A stretch of 50,582 bases of DNA from Marinifilaceae bacterium (GTDB taxonomy: Bacteria > Bacteroidota > Bacteroidia > Bacteroidales > Marinifilaceae): positions 1-50,582 of the forward strand of contig JAOARN010000006.1 of assembly GCA_025210485.1 (NCBI GenBank), given 5' to 3'. The translations under genes were made by a program, and so were the position numbers. Positions 7,233 to 15,685 of this stretch are shown piece after piece. The stretch's first letter is position 1; each line of letters starts with the position of its first letter. The notes below the pieces were generated by a model. The model did no database searches. It was not told the DNA's origin and saw only the letters and a program-made list of their open reading frames with translations.

Positions 7233-9611
7233 ATGTTAAAAAACTATTTCTCTGACAAGACAAGTATAAAGCATTACAAAAAAGCCATACTTATTTATTG
7301 GACTTGCTTCTTTGCTGTTATTCTTCTACTTACCGCCTTATTTATTGGAGTTTCGAAAGGTATGTTTGGTTTCATGCCCGACTTTAAGGAACTCGAAAAT
7401 CCAAAAAGTAGTCTTGCTACCGAAATTATTAGTAGTGATGGTAAATTATTAGGTAAATATTATTTCCAGAACAGAACTTATGTAAAGCATAACGAACTAA
7501 GTCCATATCTTGAAACTGCACTTGTTTCGACAGAGGATGCTCGTTATTATTCCCACTCTGGGATTGATGCCATTGGTCTTGTTCGTGTAGGTATGGGTGT
7601 GATTACTGGTAACCGAAGTGCTGGTGGTGGTAGTACCTTATCGCAACAGCTAGCTAAAATGCTATTCCCAAGAAAGAAATTTGATAATATTTTCTCTATA
7701 ATTTTCAGAAAATTAAGAGAGTGGGTTATCGCTGTCAAATTGGAAAAAAACTATACAAAAGAAGAAATCATTGCAATGTATCTTAACAGATTCGATTTCT
7801 TAAATCTTGCTGTTGGTATAAAATCTGCATCAAATATATATTTCAATACTCAGCCCGATTCTCTTAGAATTGAACAAGCTGCTATGCTTGTTGGCATGGC
7901 TAAAAATCCTTCATTCTATAATCCTGTACGAAGAGCTGAAGAAACAAAGATTAGAAGAAATGTTGTTCTTAATCAAATGGTAAAATTCGGTAATCTTGAT
8001 AAAACAGAATGTGATTCTCTTAAAAAACTCGATCTTGGTCTTGATTTTCATAGAGCCGATCACCGAAGTGGTCCTGCACCATACTTTCGAGAATATCTTC
8101 GCGAATTTCTATCTGCAAAAAAGCCAGTTCTGAAAGGTGATTCCGAAAATGCAAAAATTAGATATAAAAGAGCATTAAATGAATGGAATAATAATCCTTT
8201 TTACGGATGGTGTAATAAAAATAAAAAAGTAAATGGTGATTATTACAATCTTTACAAAGATGGTATTAAGATATACACCACCATCGATTCGAGAATGCAA
8301 AAATATGCTGAACTGGCTGTAGCTGAACATTTAGGCATGGATTTGCAAATGAAATTTGATGATGAAAAAAAACATAAAAAACATCCGCCATATTCAAATG
8401 ATGTATCGGAAGAACAGGTTGAAAGAATGGTGAAAAACTCTATTAGATGGAGTGAAAGATATAGAGTTTTGAAGAAAGTTAAACGATTGGACAATGATTC
8501 AATTATGAAAATATTCAACACTCCTACAAAAATGAAAGTTTTTAGTTGGAAGGGCGAAATTGATACTTTAATGACTCCACATGATTCTATTCTTTACTAC
8601 AAATCATTCTTTAGAGCTGCAATGATGTCTATGAACCCTCTAACTGGTGAAGTAAAGGCATATGTTGGTGGTCCTAATTTTAAACACTTTAGCTATGATA
8701 TGGTATCGAAAGGTCGAAGACAGGTTGGATCGACTATCAAACCTATAGTATACACTTTGGCTATGCAGGAGGGTTTAACTCCTTGTGACAAAGTCCCTAA
8801 TATACCTCAAACTTTCATTATGCCTGATGGAAAACCATGGACTTCAAGAAATTCAACTAAGGCAAGAAGTGGAGAAATTGTTAGTCTGAAGTGGGGACTT
8901 GCACACTCTGTTAATAATATATCTGGATGGGTATTGAAACAAACCAATCCTGAATCAGTGGTAAAAATGGCGCACAAAATGGGTATAACTAGTAAAATAG
9001 ATGCTGTTCCTTCAATTTTCCTTGGTACCTCAGAAATTAGCGTTAAAGAAATGGTGGGTGCATATTCTTCTTTTGTCAATAAAGGTGTATATATCAAACC
9101 TCGATTAATTAGCAAAATTGAAGACAGTAAAGGAAATTTAATCTCTAAGTCCATCGCTCAAAAAAACGAAGCAATGGATGAAAAAACAGCATATCTTATT
9201 ACAAACCTGCTTAAAGGCGTTGTCGAAAGAGGTACTGGTATGAGACTTTGGATAAAATACGGACTTAAAAACCCAATAGGTGGTAAAACTGGGACTACTC
9301 AAAACCACTCAGATGGATGGTTTATGGGCATTACACCAGAGCTCGTTTCGGGTGTTTGGGTTGGTGCCGAGGATAGAGCTATCCACTTTAGAGGAATCAA
9401 ATACGGACAAGGAGCTAATATGGCTTTACCTATTTGGGCTTTATATATGCAGAAAGTATATGAAGATAAATCTCTGAACATTTACCAAGGGGACTTTCCT
9501 GAGCCTGCTGGATTCGATATCAACTTGGATTGTGATGATGACAAAAAGGCTAAAAAAGACGAAGAGGAAAATAACAGTGAGGAAATTGAAGACGACAGCT
9601 TATTTTATTAG
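7233..9611 (+). CDS. mrcA: class A penicillin-binding protein (PBP1A-type)
   Basis: This 792-residue bifunctional peptidoglycan synthase polymerises lipid II into glycan strands and cross-links the peptides, in the periplasm. A short cytoplasmic tail is followed by one membrane helix (about 18-40). The GT51 glycosyltransferase domain follows, with the catalytic-glutamate motif EDARYYSHSGID (Glu101) and GGGSTLSQQLAKML (about 129-142). The transpeptidase domain has all three boxes: STIK (Ser500, Lys503), SVN (559-561) and KTGTT (685-689). The tail is acidic and low in complexity. All catalytic residues look intact and the length is normal. It is followed 11 bases later by gldA on the same strand, so the two may share a transcript ending at the terminator after 10510. 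Confidence 0.96.
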   Translation: MLKNYFSDKTSIKHYKKAILIYWTCFFAVILLLTALFIGVSKGMFGFMPDFKELENPKSSLATEIISSDGKLLGKYYFQNRTYVKHNELSPYLETALVSTEDARYYSHSGIDAIGLVRVGMGVITGNRSAGGGSTLSQQLAKMLFPRKKFDNIFSIIFRKLREWVIAVKLEKNYTKEEIIAMYLNRFDFLNLAVGIKSASNIYFNTQPDSLRIEQAAMLVGMAKNPSFYNPVRRAEETKIRRNVVLNQMVKFGNLDKTECDSLKKLDLGLDFHRADHRSGPAPYFREYLREFLSAKKPVLKGDSENAKIRYKRALNEWNNNPFYGWCNKNKKVNGDYYNLYKDGIKIYTTIDSRMQKYAELAVAEHLGMDLQMKFDDEKKHKKHPPYSNDVSEEQVERMVKNSIRWSERYRVLKKVKRLDNDSIMKIFNTPTKMKVFSWKGEIDTLMTPHDSILYYKSFFRAAMMSMNPLTGEVKAYVGGPNFKHFSYDMVSKGRRQVGSTIKPIVYTLAMQEGLTPCDKVPNIPQTFIMPDGKPWTSRNSTKARSGEIVSLKWGLAHSVNNISGWVLKQTNPESVVKMAHKMGITSKIDAVPSIFLGTSEISVKEMVGAYSSFVNKGVYIKPRLISKIEDSKGNLISKSIAQKNEAMDEKTAYLITNLLKGVVERGTGMRLWIKYGLKNPIGGKTGTTQNHSDGWFMGITPELVSGVWVGAEDRAIHFRGIKYGQGANMALPIWALYMQKVYEDKSLNIYQGDFPEPAGFDINLDCDDDKKAKKDEEENNSEEIEDDSLFY

Positions 9612-9622
9612 GATTTAGCAAT

Positions 9623-10507
9623 ATGGAAAGTCTTAAAATTGAAAATTTATCAAAGAAATATGGCAATGAGCATGCTCTTGATAATTTAAGTTTTGAATTA
9701 AATAAAGGAGAAATAGTTGGTCTTCTTGGTCAAAATGGAGCTGGCAAATCTACTCTTATGAAAATTATTACCGGAGTTATTTCAAAAGACTCTGGTAAAG
9801 TTTATATTATGGGGAAAGATATAGATTCAGATCACAAAGAGGCTAAAAAACTTATTGCTTATCTTCCCGAAAACAACCCTCTGTACAAGGATATGTATAT
9901 TCGAGAATATTTGGATTATGTAAGTTCTTTTTACAATATTGAGAACAAAGTTCAGAGAATTGAAGATATAATTGATATCACTGGTCTGAAACCTGTATCA
10001 ACTAAAAAAATATCGCAACTTTCAAAAGGTTATAAACAAAGAGTTGGTATAGCTCAGGCAATAATTCATGATCCTGAAATATTAATACTCGATGAGCCCA
10101 TTTCAGGTCTGGATCCTATCCAATTAATTGAAATAAGAGAGCTTTTAACAGAGATTGGGAAAAATAAAACAATTCTTATTTCATCGCACATACTGCAAGA
10201 AATAGAAGCTGTTTGCAATAGAATTGTAATAATTAATAATGGAAAACTTATTGAAGACAAAACTATAGATCAATTACACAAACAAACTATAAAAGTAGAG
10301 TTTAAGAACAGTTTTGATAAAGTTAATTTTAATTCCTTAGCAAATATTGATAGTATAGTTGAACAATCTGATAGAAGTTTTATTCTATACGCTAATGAGG
10401 ATATTAGAGAAGATATTTTCAATCTTGCAGTAAAATTAAACAATCCAATTCTTGAAATAAATAAAGAGGTTTTCAAACTCGAAGATCACTTCAAAAATAT
10501 TGCTTAA
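9623..10507 (+). CDS. gldA: ABC transporter ATPase, GldA type
   Basis: This 294-residue ATP-binding subunit has Walker A GQNGAGKST (36-44), a Q-loop region near YLPENNPLYKDMYIREYL, signature LSKGYKQR (about 133-140), Walker B ILILDEP (about 153-159) and an H-loop SSHI (about 186-189). The opening, the PENNPLY phrase and the C-terminal extension of about 80 residues resemble GldA, the ATPase of the gliding-associated GldAFG transporter. No gldF or gldG permease gene lies in the window. GldA homologues also occur in non-gliding Bacteroidota, where the role is unclear. It lies 11 bases after PBP1A on the same strand and ends at a strong terminator. A generic ABC-2-type exporter ATPase is the alternative. 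Confidence 0.8.
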   Translation: MESLKIENLSKKYGNEHALDNLSFELNKGEIVGLLGQNGAGKSTLMKIITGVISKDSGKVYIMGKDIDSDHKEAKKLIAYLPENNPLYKDMYIREYLDYVSSFYNIENKVQRIEDIIDITGLKPVSTKKISQLSKGYKQRVGIAQAIIHDPEILILDEPISGLDPIQLIEIRELLTEIGKNKTILISSHILQEIEAVCNRIVIINNGKLIEDKTIDQLHKQTIKVEFKNSFDKVNFNSLANIDSIVEQSDRSFILYANEDIREDIFNLAVKLNNPILEINKEVFKLEDHFKNIA

Positions 10508-10509
10508 AG

Positions 10510-10541
10510 AAAAGCCCCGATTTGTATCGTGGGCTTTTTTT
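10510..10541 (+). terminator. strong intrinsic terminator
   Basis: AAAAGCCC pairs with GGGCTTTT, and inside it CGAT pairs with ATCG across a single bulged T. The loop is TTGT and the 3' arm runs into seven T. It begins 3 bases after the gldA stop. The A run on the 5' side could let it also serve the convergent gene at 10552. Confidence 0.9.
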
Positions 10542-10551
10542 AATCTCTTTA

Positions 10552-10926
10552 TTAAAATGGAAGATCATCTTCTGATAATGCAGGAGGAACATCATCTGCA
10601 GTGAATTCTGGCATTTCTGGTACTGGTGAATCAGTAACTTGAAGCTTTTCAATTCTCCATGCCTCTAAATTTGAAAAATAGTTAACTTTTCCATCTTTTT
10701 CCCATTTTCTTCCTCTGATATTGAATGAAACTTTTATTTGCTCATTCTCATTGATTGGCTCAAGTAAATCACATCTATCTTGAGTTAATTGAAACTTGAT
10801 AAAATCATTCCATTCAGAGTTTCTTTCATTCTCAACTTCAATTACAAAGTCTCTTTTCTTGAATCTTTCTGTAACTTGCTGTGACTCGTCTTTAACGATT
10901 AATTTTCCAGTAATTTCAAAATTCAT
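10552..10926 (-). CDS. DUF3127 protein with an SSB-like acidic tail
   Basis: The 124-residue protein matches the Bacteroidota family DUF3127. Residues 1-90 are beta-rich with an OB-fold look (FEITGKLIVKDESQQVTERF, FIKFQLTQDRCDLLEPINEN, KVSFNIRGRKWEKDGKVNYF). The tail is low in complexity, acidic and ends DDLPF, very like the protein-recruiting tail of single-stranded DNA-binding proteins (DDIPF). The family is reported only as a domain of unknown function, as far as I know; a nucleic-acid-binding or SSB-like role is my inference from fold and tail. It is convergent with gldA and 70 bases downstream of the cyclophilin gene on the same strand. Confidence 0.85.
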   Translation of the reverse strand: MNFEITGKLIVKDESQQVTERFKKRDFVIEVENERNSEWNDFIKFQLTQDRCDLLEPINENEQIKVSFNIRGRKWEKDGKVNYFSNLEAWRIEKLQVTDSPVPEMPEFTADDVPPALSEDDLPF

Positions 10927-10996
10927 ACTTAGATATTTATTTTATATATTTTATTCCTTTATTGTCTAATATGATACCATTCAAACACTCAAAAAA

Positions 10997-11497
10997 CTAG
11001 TCTTCAATTGATAAACTGTCTGAAGTTTCATTCATAAAATCAAAATCATCGAAATCCTCTTCTTCTTCAATTGTAATACTTAGAATACGGTCTCCTTGTC
11101 TAATCTTATCAACCACCTCAAGTCCTTCGATTACTCTACCAAAACAGGTATGTATTCCATCTAAGTGAGCAGTACGTGCACGACTATGACAGATAAAAAA
11201 TTGAGAACCACCAGTGTTTGGTTCACCAGTATGAGCCATCGATAATACTCCTCTGTCATGATATTGATTTCCAGCCGAAGTTTCACATTCTATTGTATAT
11301 CCTGGATCACCGGTTCCATCACCATTTGGGCATCCTGCTTGTACGACAAAATTACGAATTACCCTATGAAAAGTAAGATTATCATAAAAACCCTCTCTTG
11401 ATAGTTTAATAAAATTCTCTACAGTTCTAGGAGTATCTTCATCGTATAATGCCACTGTCATCTCTCCCTTTTCTGTATTGATAATTGCGTTGAACAT
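10997..11497 (-). CDS. ppiB: cyclophilin-type peptidyl-prolyl isomerase
   Basis: This 166-residue enzyme speeds cis-trans isomerisation of proline bonds during folding. The cyclophilin core covers residues about 2-150 and contains FHRVIRNFVVQAGCPNGDG (active-site Arg in FHRVI, Gln in VQAG) and PNTGGSQFFICHSRA with the usual GSQFFI. HLDGIHTCFGRVIEGLEVVD matches the conserved loop that normally holds an active-site Trp or His. No signal peptide is present, so it is cytoplasmic. A poorly conserved acidic tail follows (EEEEDFDDFDFMN). It may be co-transcribed with the DUF3127 gene 70 bases downstream. Confidence 0.95.
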   Translation of the reverse strand: MFNAIINTEKGEMTVALYDEDTPRTVENFIKLSREGFYDNLTFHRVIRNFVVQAGCPNGDGTGDPGYTIECETSAGNQYHDRGVLSMAHTGEPNTGGSQFFICHSRARTAHLDGIHTCFGRVIEGLEVVDKIRQGDRILSITIEEEEDFDDFDFMNETSDSLSIED

Positions 11498-11797
11498 TGT
11501 ATTTGTATTTTTATTATTATATATATTTTTGTTGTCTGCTACAATATCAATTTAAAAATAAATCTATTCCTTCATACAAAAAAGACATATTCTAAATTAG
11601 CCTAAAAGACATAATATTAATAATGTTTTTATTTAGTTTAATATTTTAAGGGTAAAAATACACAAATTAAATCTTTCATTCATTAAAATATTTAAATAAG
11701 ATTAGATTTTTTGATTAATTAATACTTTCGACACATCACAAAAAAAGCACAGATGACCATGCCATCTGTGCTTTTCCATTATATTTTAAAAAATACT
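11498..11797. other. 300-base gap between rseP and the cyclophilin gene
   Basis: It contains the terminator of rseP near 11740-11775 and presumably the cyclophilin promoter near its left end. No TAnnTTTG box was found on the minus strand close to the cyclophilin start, and no gene is visible. Confidence 0.4.
11740..11775 (-). terminator. intrinsic terminator of rseP
   Basis: Bases 11743-11755 are the exact reverse complement of 11763-11775 (13-base stem, 7-base loop). Read on the minus strand, the stem runs into seven T at 11746-11740. It lies 22 bases after the rseP stop. Confidence 0.92.
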
Positions 11798-13144
11798 TTA
11801 CTTGAATAGTTTCATTACGTCATTTGCATTGGCAAATAGCAATAATCCCAACAGCAGCACCATACCTGCTATCTGAGCATATTCCATAAATTTGTCACCT
11901 GGCTTTCTTCCCGTAATTATCTCGTATAATAAAAACATTACATGACCACCATCTAATGCTGGTATTGGAAGTATATTCATTACTGCTAATATTATAGATA
12001 ACAATGCCGTTAAATTCCAAAATGCTTGCCAATTCCAACTAGCTGGGAATATATTACCTATGGTTAAGAATCCTCCTAATGACTTATATCCTTGAGCTTT
12101 TGATGAAAATATTAATTTAAATTGCTTAATATAATTAGCTATGCTTGCAAATCCTTTATTGATACCAGCTGGAATAGATTCAAAAAATCCATATTCCTTA
12201 ACTTTATAGTCAAATTTGATGGATGGATTTTTCCCCATTACTCCAATTTTTGCTGTTTTATCTAATTTCAAATGAATATTCAAATATTTATCTGATCTTT
12301 TGACATTCAACACAATCTCTTTTTCTGGACGTGCCTGTAGATATGAGATAAATTGATCTAGGTAATCGAACTGTACACTATCTACCCCAACAATTTCGTC
12401 ATTCACCTTAAGTCCAGCTTTATTTGCTAATGATTCTTTTGCAAAATTTGCTACTATATATGGTCCAAATGGATATCTTAATGATATTAACGGATTTACA
12501 TCAAAGCTTTCACTCGATCTTGCCATTAATTTTGGTACAAACCATTCCGGAATATCTATTGATTTTTGTTCAGCTTTTCTTATAAGCTGAATTGTTTTTG
12601 CTTCACTGAAAAGTATTTCAGAGGTAATTGATGAAAATCTTTCAATCTTTTTATTATCAAGACTTACAATAATATCACCATTTTCAAGCCCTATACTTTG
12701 TGCTAATGAATCACAAACGATTCCATATTTGGCATTTTCTGCTGGCAAATATGTATCACCCCATGTAAATAACACTCCTATATAGATAGCAAATGCCAAT
12801 ACAAAATTTACTAATACTCCTCCTACCATAATTAGTAGACGTTGCCATGCTTTTTTGGATCTAAATTCATACGGTTGCGGCTCTTGTTTCATCTGCTCTT
12901 TATCCATCGATTCGTCGATCATACCAGATATTTTAACATAGCCTCCTAAAGGCAACCAACCTATTCCATACTCGGTTTCGCCTTTTTTGAACTTAAATAG
13001 GGAGAACCATGGATTAAAAAACATATAAAATTTTTCAACTCGTGTCTTAAATGCTTTTGCAAATAGGAAGTGTCCCATCTCATGAAGCACTACAAGAATT
13101 GATAAACTAAGTAAGAATTGCGTTACTTTTACAAGAATTTCCAT
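11798..13144 (-). CDS. rseP: RseP-type site-2 protease
   Basis: This 448-residue inner-membrane zinc metalloprotease (family M50) cuts within membrane segments. In model bacteria it releases anti-sigma factors and clears signal peptides. The zinc motif HEMGH is at residues 21-25 in the first membrane helix, and the third ligand region NILPIPALDGGHVMF is near 388-402. The central part holds two PDZ-like regions: about 115-205 (GIVCDSLAQSIGLENGDIIV) and about 215-290 (IVANFAKESLANKAGLKVND). Length and order fit RseP. It follows dxr on the same strand with 170 bases between, an order found widely in Bacteroidota, and ends at its own terminator. Its substrate here is unknown. Confidence 0.95.
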   Translation of the reverse strand: MEILVKVTQFLLSLSILVVLHEMGHFLFAKAFKTRVEKFYMFFNPWFSLFKFKKGETEYGIGWLPLGGYVKISGMIDESMDKEQMKQEPQPYEFRSKKAWQRLLIMVGGVLVNFVLAFAIYIGVLFTWGDTYLPAENAKYGIVCDSLAQSIGLENGDIIVSLDNKKIERFSSITSEILFSEAKTIQLIRKAEQKSIDIPEWFVPKLMARSSESFDVNPLISLRYPFGPYIVANFAKESLANKAGLKVNDEIVGVDSVQFDYLDQFISYLQARPEKEIVLNVKRSDKYLNIHLKLDKTAKIGVMGKNPSIKFDYKVKEYGFFESIPAGINKGFASIANYIKQFKLIFSSKAQGYKSLGGFLTIGNIFPASWNWQAFWNLTALLSIILAVMNILPIPALDGGHVMFLLYEIITGRKPGDKFMEYAQIAGMVLLLGLLLFANANDVMKLFK

Positions 13145-13314
13145 TTATATTATTTTTATTTATTTGCTTATTATGTTACTTCTTTGGTTATTGAATCTGA
13201 ATATTTATGCTCATTTTATTCAAAGAAGTCGCAATATAAGAAAAATAAATTAATTGTCTATTTTGATTTATGTTAAGCTAAACAGTCTGTTTTATTCTCT
13301 TATATAAGCTTTTA

Positions 13315-14487
13315 TTATTTTACTAAAAATTTACTTGCAATCATTGATTTAGCCATTAGTCTAACCTCTCTGTCAGTTACAATATAATCCTCCAGTTTTG
13401 CCTCTTTCACAAAATCAAACTTTGTCATACATTGTTCTATAATATCACTCATTTCAAGAAATGCAATCTTGTCTTTTAAAAAGGCATCCACTACTACTTC
13501 ATTAGCTGCATTGAGTATACATGGCATATTTCCACCCTTATCCATCGCATGATATGCCAAATCTAGATTCCTGAACAAGTCTGTATTTGCTTTCTCAAAA
13601 TTTAATTCTGGATAGTCCATAAAATTAAATCGCTCTAATTGGCAATCCATTCTATTTGGGTATGAAAAAGCATATATTATTGGTAATCGCATATCTGGCA
13701 ATCCCATTTGAGCTTTAATCGAAGAATCTGAAAATTGAACCAGAGAGTGAATTATTGATTGTTTATGAACAATTACGTCTATCTGATTTGGTTGAAGATT
13801 GAATAACCATTTTGCTTCAATAGCCTCAAAACCTTTATTCATAAGACTGGCAGAATCAATACTAATTTTGTTGCCCATATCCCAATTTGGATGTTTCAAT
13901 GCATCACAAGCTTTTGCTTTAGAGAGAAAATCTAAATCTTTTCCTCTAAATGGGCCGCCCGAAGCAGTAAGGTATATTTTTTCGATATCTGAATGACATT
14001 CACCTGTTAAACATTGAAATATAGCTGAATGCTCTGAATCAACAGGTAATATAGCAACATTGTTCTTTTTTGCTAAATCCATAACTATCTCACCGGCAAC
14101 AACCAATGTTTCCTTATTCGCTAATGCTATATCTTTTTTTGCCTTGATTGCACTTATGGTTGGGAGTAATCCTGAATAACCAACCATTGCGGTCAATACT
14201 ATATCAATTTCAGGATATTCAACAACCTCACATAATGCTTGGCTCCCTGATTTTATATCAATATCATATGATGCAAGAGCAGTTTTCAGTTGAGCATACT
14301 TATTTTCATTTGCTATAACAACCGTTTTGGGTTTAAATTGTATGGCTTGCTCTATCAATAAGTCAATATTATTATTGGCTGTTAGTACACTGACAGTAAA
14401 TTTATCCGCAGTTTTTTCTACAATATCAAGCGCTTGAGTACCTATTGAGCCAGTTGAGCCCAATATAGCTATATTTTTTTTTGTCAT
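13315..14487 (-). CDS. dxr: 1-deoxy-D-xylulose-5-phosphate reductoisomerase
   Basis: This 390-residue enzyme makes 2-C-methyl-D-erythritol 4-phosphate from DXP with NADPH, the first committed step of the MEP isoprenoid route in the cytoplasm. The NADPH loop GSTGSIG is at residues 10-16. The metal-binding motif is in PVDSEHSAIFQC, and the conserved ASGGPFRG, HPNWDMGNKISIDSASLMNKG and LNAANEVVVDAF segments are intact. The ATG at 14487 is preferred, preceded by AAAGGAAAA. An in-frame start 78 bases earlier would overlap the end of the M23 gene and adds residues not in the family. It lies 22 bases after the M23 gene, so the two are probably one transcript. Confidence 0.97.
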   Translation of the reverse strand: MTKKNIAILGSTGSIGTQALDIVEKTADKFTVSVLTANNNIDLLIEQAIQFKPKTVVIANENKYAQLKTALASYDIDIKSGSQALCEVVEYPEIDIVLTAMVGYSGLLPTISAIKAKKDIALANKETLVVAGEIVMDLAKKNNVAILPVDSEHSAIFQCLTGECHSDIEKIYLTASGGPFRGKDLDFLSKAKACDALKHPNWDMGNKISIDSASLMNKGFEAIEAKWLFNLQPNQIDVIVHKQSIIHSLVQFSDSSIKAQMGLPDMRLPIIYAFSYPNRMDCQLERFNFMDYPELNFEKANTDLFRNLDLAYHAMDKGGNMPCILNAANEVVVDAFLKDKIAFLEMSDIIEQCMTKFDFVKEAKLEDYIVTDREVRLMAKSMIASKFLVK

Positions 14488-14509
14488 TAATTTTCCTTTG
14501 AATTTTAAC

Positions 14510-15379
14510 TTAGAATTTGATATAATCCTCTGGATTAATTGGTTTTCCGTTATGCCATAATTCAAAATGAAGGTGTGGTCCAGTCGTCAACTCACCCGAA
14601 CTTCCTAACAAAGCTATTGCTTCTCCAACTTTTACTTGGTCCCCTTGCTTCTTTAGTAATTCTGAATTATGTTTATATACTGATATCAAATTATTCGAAT
14701 GTTGTATCTGAATTACATATCCAGTATTTAAGGTCCATTCCGAAAGAATAACTACACCATCCAAAACGGCTGAAATTCTATCATTTGTGGCACCAACAAT
14801 ATCTGTCCCAAAATGTTCTTTTTTATTATCAAATCGAGAGGAAACCATACCTGTTATTGGCGGGAAGAAATGTAATCCCGACAATCCTTTCTTCTTTTTT
14901 TTATTCTCGATTGTTAAATTAAATCTCTCATCCTCTTCATGTGCTAAACGGAATAGTGAATCACTTTTTGATTTCTTAAATTTTACATTTTGGTATCTTG
15001 GATTATTAGACAAATTTGATTTAGTCTCTGGAATTGCATCAAATTCTCTACCATCCATAACATTTTTTATACCTTCAAAGAATCGATCTCTTTTGTGAAG
15101 CTCTTGTTCCAATGAATCCACCAGTATCGCTGTATAATGAATTTGCTTTCTCATTTCGCCACTCGGGTAACCAGGAATATACTCTCGCAGAGGTGTAAAT
15201 GCTATCAACATAGTTACAAGGCACACAACCGCAATAAAAAAGCTTGCTAGGAAAGTAATTACATTCATAAATGAAAGCCTGAAACTAAACTTCACCGCAA
15301 ATGTTGATTCGTTAGAAACTGTTAGCTTATATTTATATTTTAATTTTTCTAGTATTGACTTTTTCTTTCTTTCGGTCAT
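14510..15379 (-). CDS. membrane-anchored M23 peptidase
   Basis: This 289-residue LytM-domain protein should cut peptide cross-links of peptidoglycan. Residues 1-35 are basic and cytoplasmic, residues about 37-62 form the membrane helix, and a coiled-coil-like linker follows (residues 80-105). The M23 domain covers about 170-285. The zinc ligands are visible: His and Asp in EHFGTDIVG, and the HxH motif in TGPHLHFELWHNGKPINPE. All catalytic residues are present, so it is probably active. It is the first gene of the likely M23-dxr unit, with a TACTTTTG box 93 bases upstream. The pairing with dxr and rseP fits envelope maintenance. Confidence 0.92.
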   Translation of the reverse strand: MTERKKKSILEKLKYKYKLTVSNESTFAVKFSFRLSFMNVITFLASFFIAVVCLVTMLIAFTPLREYIPGYPSGEMRKQIHYTAILVDSLEQELHKRDRFFEGIKNVMDGREFDAIPETKSNLSNNPRYQNVKFKKSKSDSLFRLAHEEDERFNLTIENKKKKKGLSGLHFFPPITGMVSSRFDNKKEHFGTDIVGATNDRISAVLDGVVILSEWTLNTGYVIQIQHSNNLISVYKHNSELLKKQGDQVKVGEAIALLGSSGELTTGPHLHFELWHNGKPINPEDYIKF

Positions 15380-15471
15380 GATTCGCTTTGTTATTTGTTA
15401 TTCAATAAGATAAGACTATCGGTCTGGAATGGGTCAGTAAGGCTTCAATTTGAATTTAAAGTCACTTAGCA

Positions 15472-15479
15472 CAAAAGTA
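15472..15479 (-). promoter_or_regulatory. putative -7 box for the M23-dxr unit
   Basis: The minus strand reads TACTTTTGTGC here, matching TAnnTTTG with the common following GC. A TTG lies 15 bases further upstream (15495-15497), slightly closer than the usual 17-21. Confidence 0.5.
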
Positions 15480-15628
15480 AAGAAAATGAAGATTCAATTA
15501 ATATAAAATGAGTTAATTTTTTTATGTTTTGATAATATTCAATACAACAACAAAAAACAAACAGTTTTTTTACACCAAAATTCATATCGCCCGAAAATTA
15601 ACTTAAAAGATAAAAAATACAAAAACAT

Positions 15629-15662
15629 AAAAAAAGCCTTGTATATCAATCGATACAAGGCT
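15629..15662 (-). terminator. intrinsic terminator
   Basis: AGCCTTGTAT (15635-15644) pairs exactly with 15653-15662, with an 8-base loop. On the minus strand the stem ends in seven T. It lies 23 bases after the stop of the PLP-enzyme gene. Confidence 0.92.
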
Positions 15663-15685
15663 ATATATTTATTTTAATTTAATTT

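Larger units (their letters stand above)
15380..15685. other. 306-base gap with a promoter and a terminator
   Basis: It holds the -7 box for the M23-dxr unit at 15472-15479 and the terminator of the upstream PLP-enzyme gene at 15629-15662. No gene is visible. Confidence 0.5.

Noticed and set aside
14488-14565. Upstream start for dxr
   Set aside because: It overlaps the M23 coding end and adds residues before the nucleotide-binding motif that Dxr lacks; the inner ATG has a good purine-rich leader.
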